From Candidatus Scybalocola faecipullorum (GTDB taxonomy: Bacteria; Bacillota; Clostridia; Lachnospirales; Lachnospiraceae): a DNA stretch of 64,000 nt. The notes below the pieces were generated by a model, which worked only from the letters and a program-made list of their open reading frames with translations, was not told the DNA's origin and ran no database searches. The DNA lies in the NCBI GenBank assembly GCA_018716485.1, contig DVJY01000055.1, positions 1-64,000 on the forward strand. The letters run 5' to 3'. A program made the translations under genes and the position numbers. Below are positions 6,192 to 16,095 of this stretch, in pieces (within the stretch, counting starts at the first letter, position 1; the number at the start of each line of letters is the position of its first letter).

Positions 6192-8510
6192 ATGAAGAAG
6201 CTGGATTTCAGAAGCGTTCTCGCCGCGCTTGTGGCGGCAGTTGTGAACCGTTCAGTCTTACTGATGATGAATCCTTTCGGAATTGCCTATTTTACTGCAG
6301 CGTATATGCGGGGAAAGAGCCGGTGTCTGCTTGCCGCCGCTTCGCTTGGGGGAATGGCAACCGTCATGCCTGTCAAGATTCTTCTGAAGTATTCGGGAGT
6401 AATCGCAGGCATTATGATGATTGAAAAACTACTGAAAATCTGTCGACGAAAAGTTTATCCGTGGATGATGGCATTGGCCGCGGGAATACTTACAGGTATG
6501 TCCGGCACGGCGTATACATTAGGATTAAACGGATTTTATCTGGAAAATATCCGGGAAGCAGTTATTGTCAATCTGTTGGAAGGACTTGCCGTGGGATGCC
6601 TAGTCTTTATCTTTGACAGAGCTGTCCGTATGATTTACGGAGAAGCGGAAGATGAATTCCCCGACAATCAGGCGCAGATCAGCCTGGGCTGTCTGACAGG
6701 TATATGTATTTATGCGGTTTCAGACAGAGGATTTGTACAATATTCTGTGATGGAAGCGGTCATGTTTTTTGCCCTTCTTTTTATAGGATTTCGCTGCGGC
6801 GCCGCAGCTTCCGCAGTGACCGGATTTTTTGCGGGAATTGTGCTGGCATATTTGCAGAATGATCCGGCAATGATCGGACTGATGTGTATTCTCGGAGCTA
6901 TGGCCGGCGTATTCAGGGAAAAAGGAAAGGCGGCCTGCATTTTCTCAGTGATGATCTGTTCAGGACTGATAGGTTATACGGGGACAGATTATATGATTAA
7001 ACTGACGACGATTCGGGGGCTGACGGCCGGAGCGCTCTGCTTTATGTTTATACCGTGCCGTACACGGGTCGGAGGGGAGCGGCGGTCAGTAATGTTAAAG
7101 GCTCAGGAGAAGCAATATCCTGTACCGGTCAGCACGGAGGTGCAAAGAAAACTAAGGGCATTTTCAGAAAGCTTTAAAAAGGTGTCGCTGACATTTAAAG
7201 AGAGTGTCCGTCCAAGGTCAGAACTTTCAAAAGAAGAGGTCGATGAGGCCTTTGACGAATTAACCCAGAATGTTTGTGCCGGGTGTACGCGATGCGAATT
7301 TTGCTGGGAGCGGGAATATGAAGATACATGTCTGGCCGCCAGTAACATACTGAATTATTATTCTAAAAACGGTTCTATCGAAAAAAATCAGCTGCCGATT
7401 GATTTCAGACGGCGGTGTATTCATATAGATCGATTCTTAAATGAAACAGCGAGAGTCATTGAACTTGCAAAGTTAAATCTAAATTGGAAAAATAAGTTTA
7501 TGGAAAGCAGGCTGGCTGTCGCGGGACAATTTTTTCAGGTTGCGGATATTATTGAAGATTTTACGGAAACGCTGACTCAGGAAGATACCCATATCGTATC
7601 AGATACGAAAAAACTAAAACAGAAAATTTCCGCTAAGAAAATAAAAGTCAGGGATCTGACGGTTACGGAGAAGCCGGGAGGATATTTGTGTGTCTATCTG
7701 ACTGCAAAAATGGGACGCGGCCGGGTGATTACATCCCGGGAAATATGTGATCTGCTCAAACATGTTCTGCACAGGGCGTTTGTGCCCGGAAAGGAGTGCC
7801 GTATGGTTGTTTCTAAAGATTATAAAACGTATGAATTCGTTGAAGATACGCACTTTAAAACACTGGAAGGCATGGCGTGCCGGCCTAAAGATCAGGAAGA
7901 TATTTCAGGCGACGCATATACAATGATCCATCTGGAAGGCGGACAAGTTGTGATGTCGCTGGCGGACGGTATGGGCACCGGTGAAAAAGCAAGCGTCCAA
8001 AGCGAGTATATTATGCGTCTGATGGAACAGCTGATGGAAACTGGATTCGGCCGAAGGGCAGCAGTCCGCCTGATCAATTCTCTGATGTTTCTGAAATCTG
8101 ATCAGCAGACATTCTCCACAGTGGATATGGCCATGCTTGATCTGTATACAGGAAAATGCGAGTTTATTAAAGTTGGGGCGGCCGCTTCCTTTATCCGGCA
8201 TAAAGATGCAGTGGAATGTATCAGAAGTTCCACACTGCCTGTGGGAGCTTTTACGGAGGTGGATTATGAAGGCATTTCAAAGGAACTTTCTCCCGGAGAT
8301 ATGGTCATTATGGTCACTGACGGCATTATCAACAGTCTTATGGCAGAGAAGGGAGAGGATAAGCTGACAGCCTTTATACAGTCGCTGGAAACAAAAAATC
8401 CTCAGGAAACCGCAGATGCTATTTTAAATTATGCAATAGAACAAAATAAGGATGCGGTGGCTGATGATATGAGTGTGCTTGCCTGCGGATTATATGAAAA
8501 TGTGGCATAG
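6192..8510 (+). CDS. spoIIE: Stage II sporulation protein E (SpoIIE phosphatase)
   Basis: Membrane-bound PP2C-type phosphatase that dephosphorylates SpoIIAA and so activates sigma-F in the forespore; it also localises to the polar septum. The 772 residues give an N-terminal multi-span membrane region (to about residue 300), a central cytoplasmic region with a Cys-rich stretch (CAGCTRCEFCWERE, about 355), and a C-terminal PP2C domain. The PP2C motifs SGDAYT (about 571), ADGMGTGEKA (about 590) and VTDGI (about 708) supply the metal-binding aspartates. AGGAGG precedes the ATG. tilS, hpt and ftsH follow as is typical of the lineage. Confidence 0.97.
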   Translation: MKKLDFRSVLAALVAAVVNRSVLLMMNPFGIAYFTAAYMRGKSRCLLAAASLGGMATVMPVKILLKYSGVIAGIMMIEKLLKICRRKVYPWMMALAAGILTGMSGTAYTLGLNGFYLENIREAVIVNLLEGLAVGCLVFIFDRAVRMIYGEAEDEFPDNQAQISLGCLTGICIYAVSDRGFVQYSVMEAVMFFALLFIGFRCGAAASAVTGFFAGIVLAYLQNDPAMIGLMCILGAMAGVFREKGKAACIFSVMICSGLIGYTGTDYMIKLTTIRGLTAGALCFMFIPCRTRVGGERRSVMLKAQEKQYPVPVSTEVQRKLRAFSESFKKVSLTFKESVRPRSELSKEEVDEAFDELTQNVCAGCTRCEFCWEREYEDTCLAASNILNYYSKNGSIEKNQLPIDFRRRCIHIDRFLNETARVIELAKLNLNWKNKFMESRLAVAGQFFQVADIIEDFTETLTQEDTHIVSDTKKLKQKISAKKIKVRDLTVTEKPGGYLCVYLTAKMGRGRVITSREICDLLKHVLHRAFVPGKECRMVVSKDYKTYEFVEDTHFKTLEGMACRPKDQEDISGDAYTMIHLEGGQVVMSLADGMGTGEKASVQSEYIMRLMEQLMETGFGRRAAVRLINSLMFLKSDQQTFSTVDMAMLDLYTGKCEFIKVGAAASFIRHKDAVECIRSSTLPVGAFTEVDYEGISKELSPGDMVIMVTDGIINSLMAEKGEDKLTAFIQSLETKNPQETADAILNYAIEQNKDAVADDMSVLACGLYENVA

Positions 8511-8535
8511 TTAAACATCGGGAAACAGCAGCAGC

Positions 8536-8571
8536 GCCGGAAGACAGATATTGATTTTTTTGTCTTCCGGC
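8536..8571 (+). terminator. Stem-loop after spoIIE
   Basis: Arms GCCGGAAGACA / TGTCTTCCGGC with a 14-nt loop that itself ends in TTTTTT. There is no T-run after the stem, so it may be a weak terminator or an mRNA-stabilising or processing structure between spoIIE and tilS. Confidence 0.5.
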
Positions 8572-8669
8572 TGACTGCCTTCGGAAAATAGACATTGGCA
8601 AGGGGAAAATTCCGTGTTATGATATTTAAAGAAGTTTCGGGGAAGCCCGATGATGACGGAGTGGTGCAG

Positions 8670-10100
8670 TTGAACAATCAGATTCTTCAAAAGGTTTATA
8701 AATATATGGCCGGTATGCATATGATTGAAAAAAAATCACATGTCATTGCCGGCATTTCAGGGGGCGCAGATTCCATGTGCCTTCTTTTTGTACTGCTTTC
8801 GATTCAAAAAACAATGGAACTTGAACTGACGGCAGTTCATATCAATCACGGACTCAGAGGGGCAGAAGCTGATGAAGACCAGGCTTTTGTGCAGCATTTT
8901 TGTGCCCGGCACCATGTGGAATGTATTTGCTTCAAAACAGACATCCGCGCCTATGCCAAAAAAGAACGGATGACGGAGGAAGAGGCCGGCAGAAAATACC
9001 GCTATGCTTGTTTTGAAAAAGTCCGTGTGCAAAAAGATGCGGATGTGATTGCTGTGGCGCATCATCGGGATGATCTGGCTGAGACTGTTTTGTGGAATCT
9101 GGTCCGGGGTACCGGGCTTCAGGGAATGGCGGGTATTCTCCCGCTCAGAGAATATATTATAAGGCCGCTGCTTATTCTGCAGCGTGCAGAGATTGAGGCG
9201 CTGCTGACGGCGTATAATATTGATTACAGGACGGACTGTACGAATCTGGAAGCGGCTTATACGAGAAACAGGCTGAGATTGCATGTTATGCCGTATCTGA
9301 CAGAACATATCAACAGACAGGCTTCGGCTCATCTGGCGCAGGCGGCGGAGACCTTCGGAGAAGTTTGGCATTATATTGAGAGACAAACGCTTCAGGCGTG
9401 GAAAGATGCGGCGGATGAAGAGGGGCGTATTGATGTCGTTCGGTTTGCCGAAGAAGATATCGTGATTCAAAAAGAACTTATCCGTATGCTGATTCAAAAA
9501 AAATCAGGCCGGCTTAAAGATATTACACAGCGTCATATTGAGGCTGTGAGGGGGCTGGCTTCGAAGCCGACCGGCAGGTGCGTCAGTCTGCCTTACGGAC
9601 TGACGGCTATCCGCGAAGGTGTGTATTTAGCCATAGAGAAAAATGAGGATCAGGTGCAGAAAGCACAGCAGCGGAAGTATTTGTCAGAAGAAACGATGGA
9701 TTTTATTGTTCCCGGAGAATATCAGATTGAACAATATTTTGGCAAGTATATGCTCTCGGCGGAAAAAACAGAGCAAATTCCCGTATTTTTAAAAAATCCC
9801 TGTACGAAATGCTTTGATTATGGTAGAATAAACGATGGCCTTTTATTAAGACATCGGCGCAGCGGAGATTATATGCAGATTGACCGTCAGGGCAATACAA
9901 AGCCTCTGCGCAGAATATTGATTGATGCAAAAGTGCCTGAGCATGTCAGAGATTCTCTTTGGCTGCTGGCCGACGGAGCTCATATTTTGTGGATTCCAGG
10001 CGCGGCGGACGGAAGAATCAGCGAATACTACAAAGTCAGTCAAAATACAAAACATGTACTCATGATAAAAATTAAAGGAGAAGAAAAAAATGGAAGATAA
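8670..10100 (+). CDS. tilS: tRNA(Ile)-lysidine synthetase TilS
   Basis: Converts C34 of the CAU-anticodon tRNA-Ile to lysidine with ATP and lysine, changing both decoding and charging. The PP-loop motif SGGADS lies near residue 30. It is followed by AVHINHGLRG and VAHHRDDLAETVLWNLVRG, all diagnostic, then the central substrate-binding helices and a C-terminal TilS domain (LLLRHRRSGDYM, AKVPEHVRDSLWLLADG). No strong ATG exists: TTG 8670 has GGAG about 8 bases ahead and gives the usual N terminus, while ATG 8619 and GTG 8661/8664 remain possible. The stop overlaps hpt by 11 bases. Confidence 0.93.
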   Translation: MNNQILQKVYKYMAGMHMIEKKSHVIAGISGGADSMCLLFVLLSIQKTMELELTAVHINHGLRGAEADEDQAFVQHFCARHHVECICFKTDIRAYAKKERMTEEEAGRKYRYACFEKVRVQKDADVIAVAHHRDDLAETVLWNLVRGTGLQGMAGILPLREYIIRPLLILQRAEIEALLTAYNIDYRTDCTNLEAAYTRNRLRLHVMPYLTEHINRQASAHLAQAAETFGEVWHYIERQTLQAWKDAADEEGRIDVVRFAEEDIVIQKELIRMLIQKKSGRLKDITQRHIEAVRGLASKPTGRCVSLPYGLTAIREGVYLAIEKNEDQVQKAQQRKYLSEETMDFIVPGEYQIEQYFGKYMLSAEKTEQIPVFLKNPCTKCFDYGRINDGLLLRHRRSGDYMQIDRQGNTKPLRRILIDAKVPEHVRDSLWLLADGAHILWIPGAADGRISEYYKVSQNTKHVLMIKIKGEEKNGR

Positions 10101-10617
10101 GATCAGAGTTCTGCTGACGGAAGAAGAAGTCGATGAAAAAATCAAACAGCTGGGACTGAAAATCAGTGAAGATTATGCCGGCAGATCCGTGCATTTGATT
10201 TGTGTTTTAAAGGGCGGCGCATTTTTTATGTGTGAACTGGCTAAAAGAATTACAGTTCCGGTGTCCATGGATTTTATGTCTGTTTCCAGTTACGGCAACG
10301 GCACGGCGACTTCCGGCGCAGTCAAGATCATTAAAGATCTGGATGAACCGATCGAAGACAAAGATGTCCTTATTGTGGAAGATATTATCGACTCAGGGAC
10401 AACGCTGCATTATCTGACGGAGATCCTTTATAAGAGAAAACCGGCAAGCATCAGAATCTGTACGCTTTTGGACAAGCCGGAACGCAGAACTGCCGATGTG
10501 AAGGTAGATTATGTGGGATTTAACATTCCGGATGAATTTGTGGTGGGCTATGGATTGGATTATGCACAGAAATACAGAAATCTGCCGTATATCGGAGTGG
10601 TAGAGGTAGATAAATAG
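10090..10617 (+). CDS. hpt: Hypoxanthine phosphoribosyltransferase
   Basis: Purine salvage enzyme making IMP (and usually GMP) from hypoxanthine/guanine and PRPP. The 175 residues match the family. The PRPP-binding motif VEDIIDSGTT is at about residues 96-105, the catalytic loop around FMSVSSYGNGT near 62, and the purine-site VGYGLDYAQKYRNLPY near the end. It overlaps tilS and precedes ftsH by 40 bases with its own GGAGG-type site; tilS-hpt-ftsH is the widely conserved Firmicutes order. Confidence 0.97.
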   Translation: MEDKIRVLLTEEEVDEKIKQLGLKISEDYAGRSVHLICVLKGGAFFMCELAKRITVPVSMDFMSVSSYGNGTATSGAVKIIKDLDEPIEDKDVLIVEDIIDSGTTLHYLTEILYKRKPASIRICTLLDKPERRTADVKVDYVGFNIPDEFVVGYGLDYAQKYRNLPYIGVVEVDK

Positions 10618-10657
10618 ATGAAATTGAAGATGATTTTACAGCATAAGGAGGCAGAAT

Positions 10658-12481
10658 ATGAACGGTAAAAAAGTAAATATATGGCCGGTCATTCTTTTGT
10701 TTGCCGTAATCGTTGTAGCTATCTCTGTGCTTTCAAATACAGGGAGATCTGACAATTATTCCTATTCGGCATTTATCAATGACTTAAACAGCGCGGAAAG
10801 TACGATTACGAGCGCAGTGATCGAGCAGAATGCAGAGGTGCCTACCGGACGTGTCCATTTATTTACCACGGACAGCACTGAGCGTATATTTACAGTACCT
10901 GATGTTAATGATGTGGCAGACAGATTGAGTGACGCCGGCATTTCATATTCATTTCAGGATATTGAGCGGCCGAGCTGGCTTTCCGAAAATGCGGCGACAC
11001 TGATTATGTGTGCGGTCATGCTGATTTTCCTGTTTTTTGTCATTTCAACTCAGACCGCAGCGTCAGGCGGCGGCAGCGGCAGTAAGATGATGAATTTCGG
11101 GAAAAGCCGGGCGCGCATGACAAAAGCCGGCGAATCTACAGTGACTTTTAAAGATGTAGCCGGGCTTCAGGAAGAAAAGGAAGAACTGGAAGAGGTTGTG
11201 GACTTTTTGAAAAATCCGGCAAAGTATACACAGCTTGGCGCAAGAATTCCGAAAGGCATCATTCTTGTAGGCCCTCCGGGAACCGGCAAGACACTGCTTG
11301 CAAAGGCGATCGCCGGTGAAGCGGGCGTGCCGTTTTTCTCAATTTCAGGTTCCGACTTTGTGGAAATGTTCGTCGGTGTCGGCGCCTCCCGTGTCCGTGA
11401 TCTGTTTGAGGATGCGAAGCGCAATGCACCGTGTATTGTATTTATTGATGAGATTGATGCAGTTGCCAGACGCCGCGGTACAGGTATGGGCGGCGGCCAT
11501 GACGAACGTGAACAGACATTGAATCAGCTGCTTGTTGAGATGGATGGTTTCGGTGTCAATCGGGGTATTATCGTGATGGCAGCGACAAACCGTGTGGATA
11601 TTCTTGATCCTGCGATTTTAAGACCTGGACGTTTTGACAGAAAAGTCGGCGTTGGCCGTCCTGATATTGAAGGACGCCGTCAGATTTTAAATGTGCACTG
11701 CAAGGGAAAGCCGCTGGGCGATGATGTGGATCTGGCTCAGATTGCTCAGACGACGGCAGGATTTACAGGCGCTGATCTGGAAAATCTGATGAATGAATCC
11801 GCCATCTGCGCAGCCAAAGAAAGCCGCAGCTATATCACACAGGCCGATATCCGAAAAGCATTTGTAAAAGTTGGTATCGGAGCTGAGAAGAAGAGCCGTG
11901 TGATTTCTCCGAAAGAAAAGAAAATCACGGCTTATCATGAATCGGGACATGCGATTTTATTCCATGTTCTGCCAGATGTCGGGCCTGTATATTCCGTATC
12001 GATCATTCCGACAGGTATGGGAGCAGCAGGCTATACGATGCCGCTTCCGGAAAAGGATGAGATGTTTATGACAAAGGGCAAGATGCTTCAGGAAATTACG
12101 GTTTCTTTAGGCGGCCGTGTAGCTGAAGAGATCATTTTCGGTGATATTACGACCGGAGCGTCGCAGGATATTAAACAGGCCACAAAGACGGCCAGAGCGA
12201 TGGTCACACAGTACGGTATGTCTGATGAGATCGGCCTGCTCAATTATGGCAGCGACGAAGATGAAGTGTTTATCGGAAGGGACCTTGCTCATGCCCGTGC
12301 TTACAGTGAGGACGTGGCTAAAAAGATTGACAGCGAGACGCGCAGAATTGTGGATGAATGTCATGAACGTGCACGCGGGATTATCAAGGCAAATATTGAT
12401 GTTTTGCATAAATGTGCAGACCTTTTAATTGAAAAAGAAAAAATTACAAGAGAAGAGTTTGAAGCACTTTTTGAAAATTAA
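10658..12481 (+). CDS. ftsH: ATP-dependent zinc metalloprotease FtsH (first copy)
   Basis: Hexameric membrane AAA+ protease that extracts and degrades membrane and some soluble proteins. The 607 residues comprise a first membrane segment (about 8-26), a short extracytoplasmic FtsH-ext domain, a second segment (about 112-130) and an AAA module. Walker A is GPPGTGKT (about 205), Walker B FIDEIDAV, with the second region of homology [20 protein letters not shown]. The peptidase site is HESGH (about 427). It sits in the canonical tilS-hpt-ftsH position. A second, CIRCE-associated ftsH occurs at 61847, so this is one of two paralogues. Confidence 0.97.
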   Translation: MNGKKVNIWPVILLFAVIVVAISVLSNTGRSDNYSYSAFINDLNSAESTITSAVIEQNAEVPTGRVHLFTTDSTERIFTVPDVNDVADRLSDAGISYSFQDIERPSWLSENAATLIMCAVMLIFLFFVISTQTAASGGGSGSKMMNFGKSRARMTKAGESTVTFKDVAGLQEEKEELEEVVDFLKNPAKYTQLGARIPKGIILVGPPGTGKTLLAKAIAGEAGVPFFSISGSDFVEMFVGVGASRVRDLFEDAKRNAPCIVFIDEIDAVARRRGTGMGGGHDEREQTLNQLLVEMDGFGVNRGIIVMAATNRVDILDPAILRPGRFDRKVGVGRPDIEGRRQILNVHCKGKPLGDDVDLAQIAQTTAGFTGADLENLMNESAICAAKESRSYITQADIRKAFVKVGIGAEKKSRVISPKEKKITAYHESGHAILFHVLPDVGPVYSVSIIPTGMGAAGYTMPLPEKDEMFMTKGKMLQEITVSLGGRVAEEIIFGDITTGASQDIKQATKTARAMVTQYGMSDEIGLLNYGSDEDEVFIGRDLAHARAYSEDVAKKIDSETRRIVDECHERARGIIKANIDVLHKCADLLIEKEKITREEFEALFEN

Positions 12482-12488
12482 GAAGAAA

Positions 12489-12545
12489 ACCGGCGGTTGT
12501 CTGTGAAATTTGTATAGAGGCACAGATAACCACCGGTATTTCGTA
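12489..12545 (+). terminator. Long hairpin after ftsH
   Basis: A 17-bp stem (ACCGGCGGTTGTCTGTG pairs with CACAGATAACCACCGGT, two G-U pairs) starts 8 bases after the ftsH stop, followed only by ATTTCG. It is a terminator or 3'-end stabiliser of the spoIIE-ftsH region. Confidence 0.65.
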
Positions 12546-12610
12546 CAAAAATCGATTTGAAAAAAATAAAATATTGTGAACACTTATTTTATGGGCTGTG
12601 CTACTATAAT

Positions 12611-12717
12611 AACCGTAAACCCCCCCCCAATACATTATATAGTTTTTTGTTACACCCCATAAGAAACAAAAAATACCTTCTCCAAAAAAGGACAGCGAAC
12701 GGAAGCTGTCCTTTTTC
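12611..12717 (+). ncRNA. Candidate C-rich small RNA
   Basis: The gap between ftsH and the GH13 gene holds no convincing gene. It contains TATAAT at 12605-12610, a run of nine C at 12620-12628, an A/T-rich unstructured stretch and a strong terminator at 12684-12716. C-rich single-stranded RNA ending in an intrinsic terminator is typical of Firmicutes trans-acting sRNAs that pair with G-rich ribosome binding sites. No good -35 box is visible, so expression is uncertain. Confidence 0.3.
12684..12716 (+). terminator. Intrinsic terminator upstream of the GH13 gene
   Basis: A-run, then stem GGACAGC / GCTGTCC with loop gaacggaa, then TTTTT. No gene ends nearby on either strand, which is why a small RNA is proposed before it. 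Confidence 0.8.
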
Positions 12718-12744
12718 CTTTGTATGGCACGGAGATTTTTAGGA

Positions 12745-12773
12745 TTGTAATATGCTGTCGATTATTATAGAAT
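12745..12773 (+). promoter_or_regulatory. Probable promoter of the GH13 glycosidase
   Basis: TTGTAA, 17-bp spacer, TAGAAT, about 60 bases before the ATG. Confidence 0.5.
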
Positions 12774-12835
12774 AATATCAAAGCCGGAAAGGATCATAAT
12801 ATTTCGGCAGGCAGAGGTAAAAGGGGAGACTATCT

Positions 12836-14944
12836 ATGGATATAAATATTGCTATAAACCCATCAGAACGAAGCGCTCTGATGCATTTGTATTTGACACG
12901 GCTGAGACCGCTGATGATCGAAAGCGCTTTGTTTGCGGATGGAACGCCTTTTTACAGGCAGTACTATAAGAAAGAATCCGGATATGAAGCGCGCCTGAGA
13001 TTTCGGACTGCGAAAGATAATGTTCTGGCAGTGGCAGTTGAAAAAGAAGGCGTATCTTTTCCTATGAAAAAAGTAAAGACAGACAAATTATTCGATTACT
13101 ACGAAGTCCGGCTGATGTGTACAAGCGGTGAACATTATCATTTCAGGGTAACTGACGGCATTAAAGATGTTATTTATAATAAGCGCGGACCTATGCCGGA
13201 AGTACAGGAGTACTACAGCTTTACGCTTGTTCCGGAATTTACGACGCCTGACTGGGCAAAGGGCGCTGTATTTTATCAGATTTTTCCGGATCGTTTCTGC
13301 AATGGAAACCCGGACAATGACGTTGTCGATGGCGAGTATATTTATATTAAGCAGCGCGTGGAACAGGTAAAGGATTGGGCTGAACGCCCTCAGGCGATGG
13401 ATGTGGCCAGATTTTACGGCGGAGACCTTCAGGGTATATGGTCCAAACTGGATTATCTCCAGGATCTGGGTGTGGATGTGATTTACCTGAATCCTATTTT
13501 TGTGTCGCCTTCCAATCACAAGTATGATATACAGGATTATGATTATGTGGATCCTCATTTCGGTGTTGTTATTGAGGACGGCGGTGAAAGTTTAAAGGAA
13601 TGGGAACATGAGAATACATTGGCTTCCAAGTATATACGGCGGGTGACGGATAAACGGAATTTGGAGGCGAGTAATGAATATTTTGCAGCGCTCGTGGAGG
13701 AAATACACCGCCGCGGTATGCGGATTGTTTTGGATGGTGTATTTAATCACTGCGGCTCCTTTAACAAATGGCTGGACAGAGAACGTATTTATGAAGATCA
13801 GGAGGGCTATGAAAAGGGCGCTTATATTGCGCAGGACAGTCCGTACCATTCTTTCTTTAAATTTAAGGAGGGCTCACAGTGGCCGTACAATGAGGAATAT
13901 GACGGCTGGTGGGGGCATAATACGCTGCCGAAGTTAAATTATGAAGAGTCCGAACAGTTGGAAGAATATATTTTGAGAATCGGGAAAAAGTGGGTATCCG
14001 AGCCGTACAACGTTGATGGCTGGCGCCTTGATGTTGCGGCTGACTTAGGATATTCCAGCGAGTATAACCACCGGTTTTGGAAAAAGTTCCGCAGAGCTGT
14101 GAAAGAGGCAAAGCCGGATGCGCTTATTCTTGCGGAGCATTACGGTGACCCGGCATCATGGCTTCAGGGCGACGAGTGGGACACTGTAATGAACTATGAT
14201 GCTTTTATGGAGCCTGTGACATGGTTTTTGACCGGGCTTGAGAAGCACAGTGATGAATACAGAGATGATCTTCTCGGAAATCATATCAGTTTCCGCGATG
14301 CAATGAGCCACCATATGTCCAGATTTCATTATGAATCGCTGTTTGTGTCCATGAATGAATTGTCAAATCATGATCATTCCAGATTTTTGACGCGGACCAA
14401 CCGCAGAGTGGGGCGTATTGCCACAGCACCGGAAGGGGCTGCGGATGAAGGCATTAATAAAGCGGTCATGCGCAGTGCGGTCATCATTCAGATGACATGG
14501 CCGGGCGCTCCGACAGTTTATTATGGTGATGAGGCCGGCGTGTGCGGATTTACAGACCCGGACAGCCGAAGAACTTATCCGTGGGGGCATGAAGATATTG
14601 AACTGGTGAATTTTCACAGGGATGTGATTCATATTCATAAGCAGCATGAAGTGTTCAGATTCGGTTCATTCAAATATTTATACGGTGAGCGCAATGTTAT
14701 CAGCTACGGCAGATTCAGCGAAAATTCGCGGGCGGCAGTCATCATCAATAATCATGACTTTGATACGGAAGTGACAGTGCCTGTATGGGAGATTGGCGCC
14801 TGTGACGGTTCAAGTTTTCAAGTGATGTTCCAAAGCGGCCGTCGGGGATATGTCTGTCCGGATCATGCAGAAAAAGTGCAGGTTAAAGACGGTCGGATCA
14901 CAGTGACAATGCCGGCAGAATCAGCTGTTATCCTGCTGCAGTAA
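12836..14944 (+). CDS. GH13 alpha-glycosidase (cyclomaltodextrinase/neopullulanase type)
   Basis: Intracellular hydrolase of cyclodextrins, maltodextrins or pullulan. The 702 residues have an N-terminal CBM34-like beta domain (about 1-135) and then a GH13 barrel beginning WAKGAVFYQIFPDRFCNG. Conserved regions are DGVFNHCG (about 300), GWRLDVAAD with the nucleophile Asp (about 397), ILAEHYGD with the acid Glu (about 432) and LSNHDHSRF with the third Asp (about 510). No signal peptide is seen. The order CBM34-GH13 with NPD-type calcium loop residues points to the GH13_20 subfamily. It appears monocistronic; no sugar transporter is nearby. Confidence 0.92.
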   Translation: MDINIAINPSERSALMHLYLTRLRPLMIESALFADGTPFYRQYYKKESGYEARLRFRTAKDNVLAVAVEKEGVSFPMKKVKTDKLFDYYEVRLMCTSGEHYHFRVTDGIKDVIYNKRGPMPEVQEYYSFTLVPEFTTPDWAKGAVFYQIFPDRFCNGNPDNDVVDGEYIYIKQRVEQVKDWAERPQAMDVARFYGGDLQGIWSKLDYLQDLGVDVIYLNPIFVSPSNHKYDIQDYDYVDPHFGVVIEDGGESLKEWEHENTLASKYIRRVTDKRNLEASNEYFAALVEEIHRRGMRIVLDGVFNHCGSFNKWLDRERIYEDQEGYEKGAYIAQDSPYHSFFKFKEGSQWPYNEEYDGWWGHNTLPKLNYEESEQLEEYILRIGKKWVSEPYNVDGWRLDVAADLGYSSEYNHRFWKKFRRAVKEAKPDALILAEHYGDPASWLQGDEWDTVMNYDAFMEPVTWFLTGLEKHSDEYRDDLLGNHISFRDAMSHHMSRFHYESLFVSMNELSNHDHSRFLTRTNRRVGRIATAPEGAADEGINKAVMRSAVIIQMTWPGAPTVYYGDEAGVCGFTDPDSRRTYPWGHEDIELVNFHRDVIHIHKQHEVFRFGSFKYLYGERNVISYGRFSENSRAAVIINNHDFDTEVTVPVWEIGACDGSSFQVMFQSGRRGYVCPDHAEKVQVKDGRITVTMPAESAVILLQ

Positions 14945-15102
14945 AGATTGTTTATATTTTTTTTATAAGTTTTATAAATTCATTGTATTTCTTTCATTAT
15001 CACAACATAAAATAGTCAAATTTGGACGCTATGATTAACAATGTCAGGAGATGACAAAAATGAGGGGCGTTGAATTGCAACAAAGGAAGGAGGCGCTGCT
15101 TT

Positions 15103-15399
15103 GTGAAAAAATGGCGTAAATTTGGATATTTATTGTGTTTATGTATGGTGATGATGTGGGCAGGTCTGCTTGGCGGATGTCAGGGATCAGATGATGAGAC
15201 CGAGACGACGGCCGTGGAAACAGACGCGTATGATGAAACGGAAACTGAAACTGAGACTGAGACCGAGACGGACTCGGCGGTGGAAGACAGTACTTATTAT
15301 GATGCCTCGTATGATACCGAAACAGAATCTGATACGGAAGATACTTATAATTTTGAGATAAATACGGATGATGAGACGGATGACAGTGACAGTAATTAA
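15103..15399 (+). CDS. Small acidic lipoprotein with Glu-Thr repeats
   Basis: I do not recognise a family. From GTG 15103 (good GGAGG ahead) the product is 98 residues: a lipoprotein signal (KKWRKFGYLLCLCMVMMWAG) with lipobox LLGGC at about residues 23-27, then an almost entirely Asp/Glu/Thr/Ser/Tyr tail containing a run of ETETETET near residues 48-57. The mature protein would be an unstructured, strongly negative surface tail. Its last 20 bases overlap the following regulator gene. The function is unknown; it could be a spacer-like or cation-binding surface lipoprotein. Confidence 0.7.
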   Translation: MKKWRKFGYLLCLCMVMMWAGLLGGCQGSDDETETTAVETDAYDETETETETETETDSAVEDSTYYDASYDTETESDTEDTYNFEINTDDETDDSDSN

Positions 15400-16066
15400 C
15401 GGGCTTGCTGATGTGAAAGCGTTTCAGTTAATAGAACATATGGCTTTTTTAAATGGGCTCGCCACATGTACATTAAAAGACTGTCTGGAAGCGGGCAGGC
15501 CGAAATCCGATGAGGCTGCCATGATTTATATTGATGAAGAAAGCATCAGTATGGTCAAACAACAGAAAATGAATATATTATTTATGAAATATCCGATGAT
15601 TCTTGTTTTTTACTCGGCTCAAAATATGAATAAGTTTCGCTGCGAAAGACGGTATTTTCATGACTATATGCTGTATCCGATATCCTTAGAAGAATTCTGC
15701 AGGATATCGGGAAAATGTGTGACCTATGAAATTTGGAAACATCGGGTACTGACATTTGGAAGACTTCAGGTGATCCCTGATTTGAGAGAAGTTATATATC
15801 AGGGAGAAAGGGTGATGCTCAACAGCCGTGACTTTGAAATATTTTTAATATTAATTGAACATGTGGGGGAAGTGGTGTCCAGAGAGTATATTGACAGTAA
15901 GCTTCCAAAACGAAAAAGAAATTCGCTGAGATATGTGGATGTTCATATCCGCAGTCTCAGAAAAAAAGAAAATATCGGGGTACTGATTAAAAGCGTGCGC
16001 TCGGTAGGCTATTGCATCCCGGTCAATCGTCTGTATCATTATATGGCAGAGGGTATTGACTTTTAA
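15380..16066 (+). CDS. OmpR/PhoB-type winged-helix regulator with degenerate receiver
   Basis: The C-terminal half is a clear Trans_reg_C winged helix: VMLNSRDFEIFLILIEHVGE, the recognition segment RYVDVHIRSLRKK, and IKSVRSVGYCIPV. The N-terminal 115 residues have receiver-like alternation (MIYIDEES, ILVFYSAQ, YMLYPISLEEF). The acidic pair after strand 1 is missing and the conserved Lys before Pro is Tyr (YP), so phosphorylation is unlikely. No histidine kinase is adjacent. The start overlaps the upstream lipoprotein gene; ATG 15380 is one of several possible starts (15368, 15371, GTG 15386). DNA target unknown. Confidence 0.8.
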   Translation: MTVTVINGLADVKAFQLIEHMAFLNGLATCTLKDCLEAGRPKSDEAAMIYIDEESISMVKQQKMNILFMKYPMILVFYSAQNMNKFRCERRYFHDYMLYPISLEEFCRISGKCVTYEIWKHRVLTFGRLQVIPDLREVIYQGERVMLNSRDFEIFLILIEHVGEVVSREYIDSKLPKRKRNSLRYVDVHIRSLRKKENIGVLIKSVRSVGYCIPVNRLYHYMAEGIDF

Positions 16067-16095
16067 AAGGCTGCGCTCTGCTGTTTTCCCGCCTC

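Noticed and set aside
12557-12742. 61-codon open frame between ftsH and the GH13 gene
   Set aside because: Runs through the C9 tract and a terminator hairpin, with no ribosome binding site.
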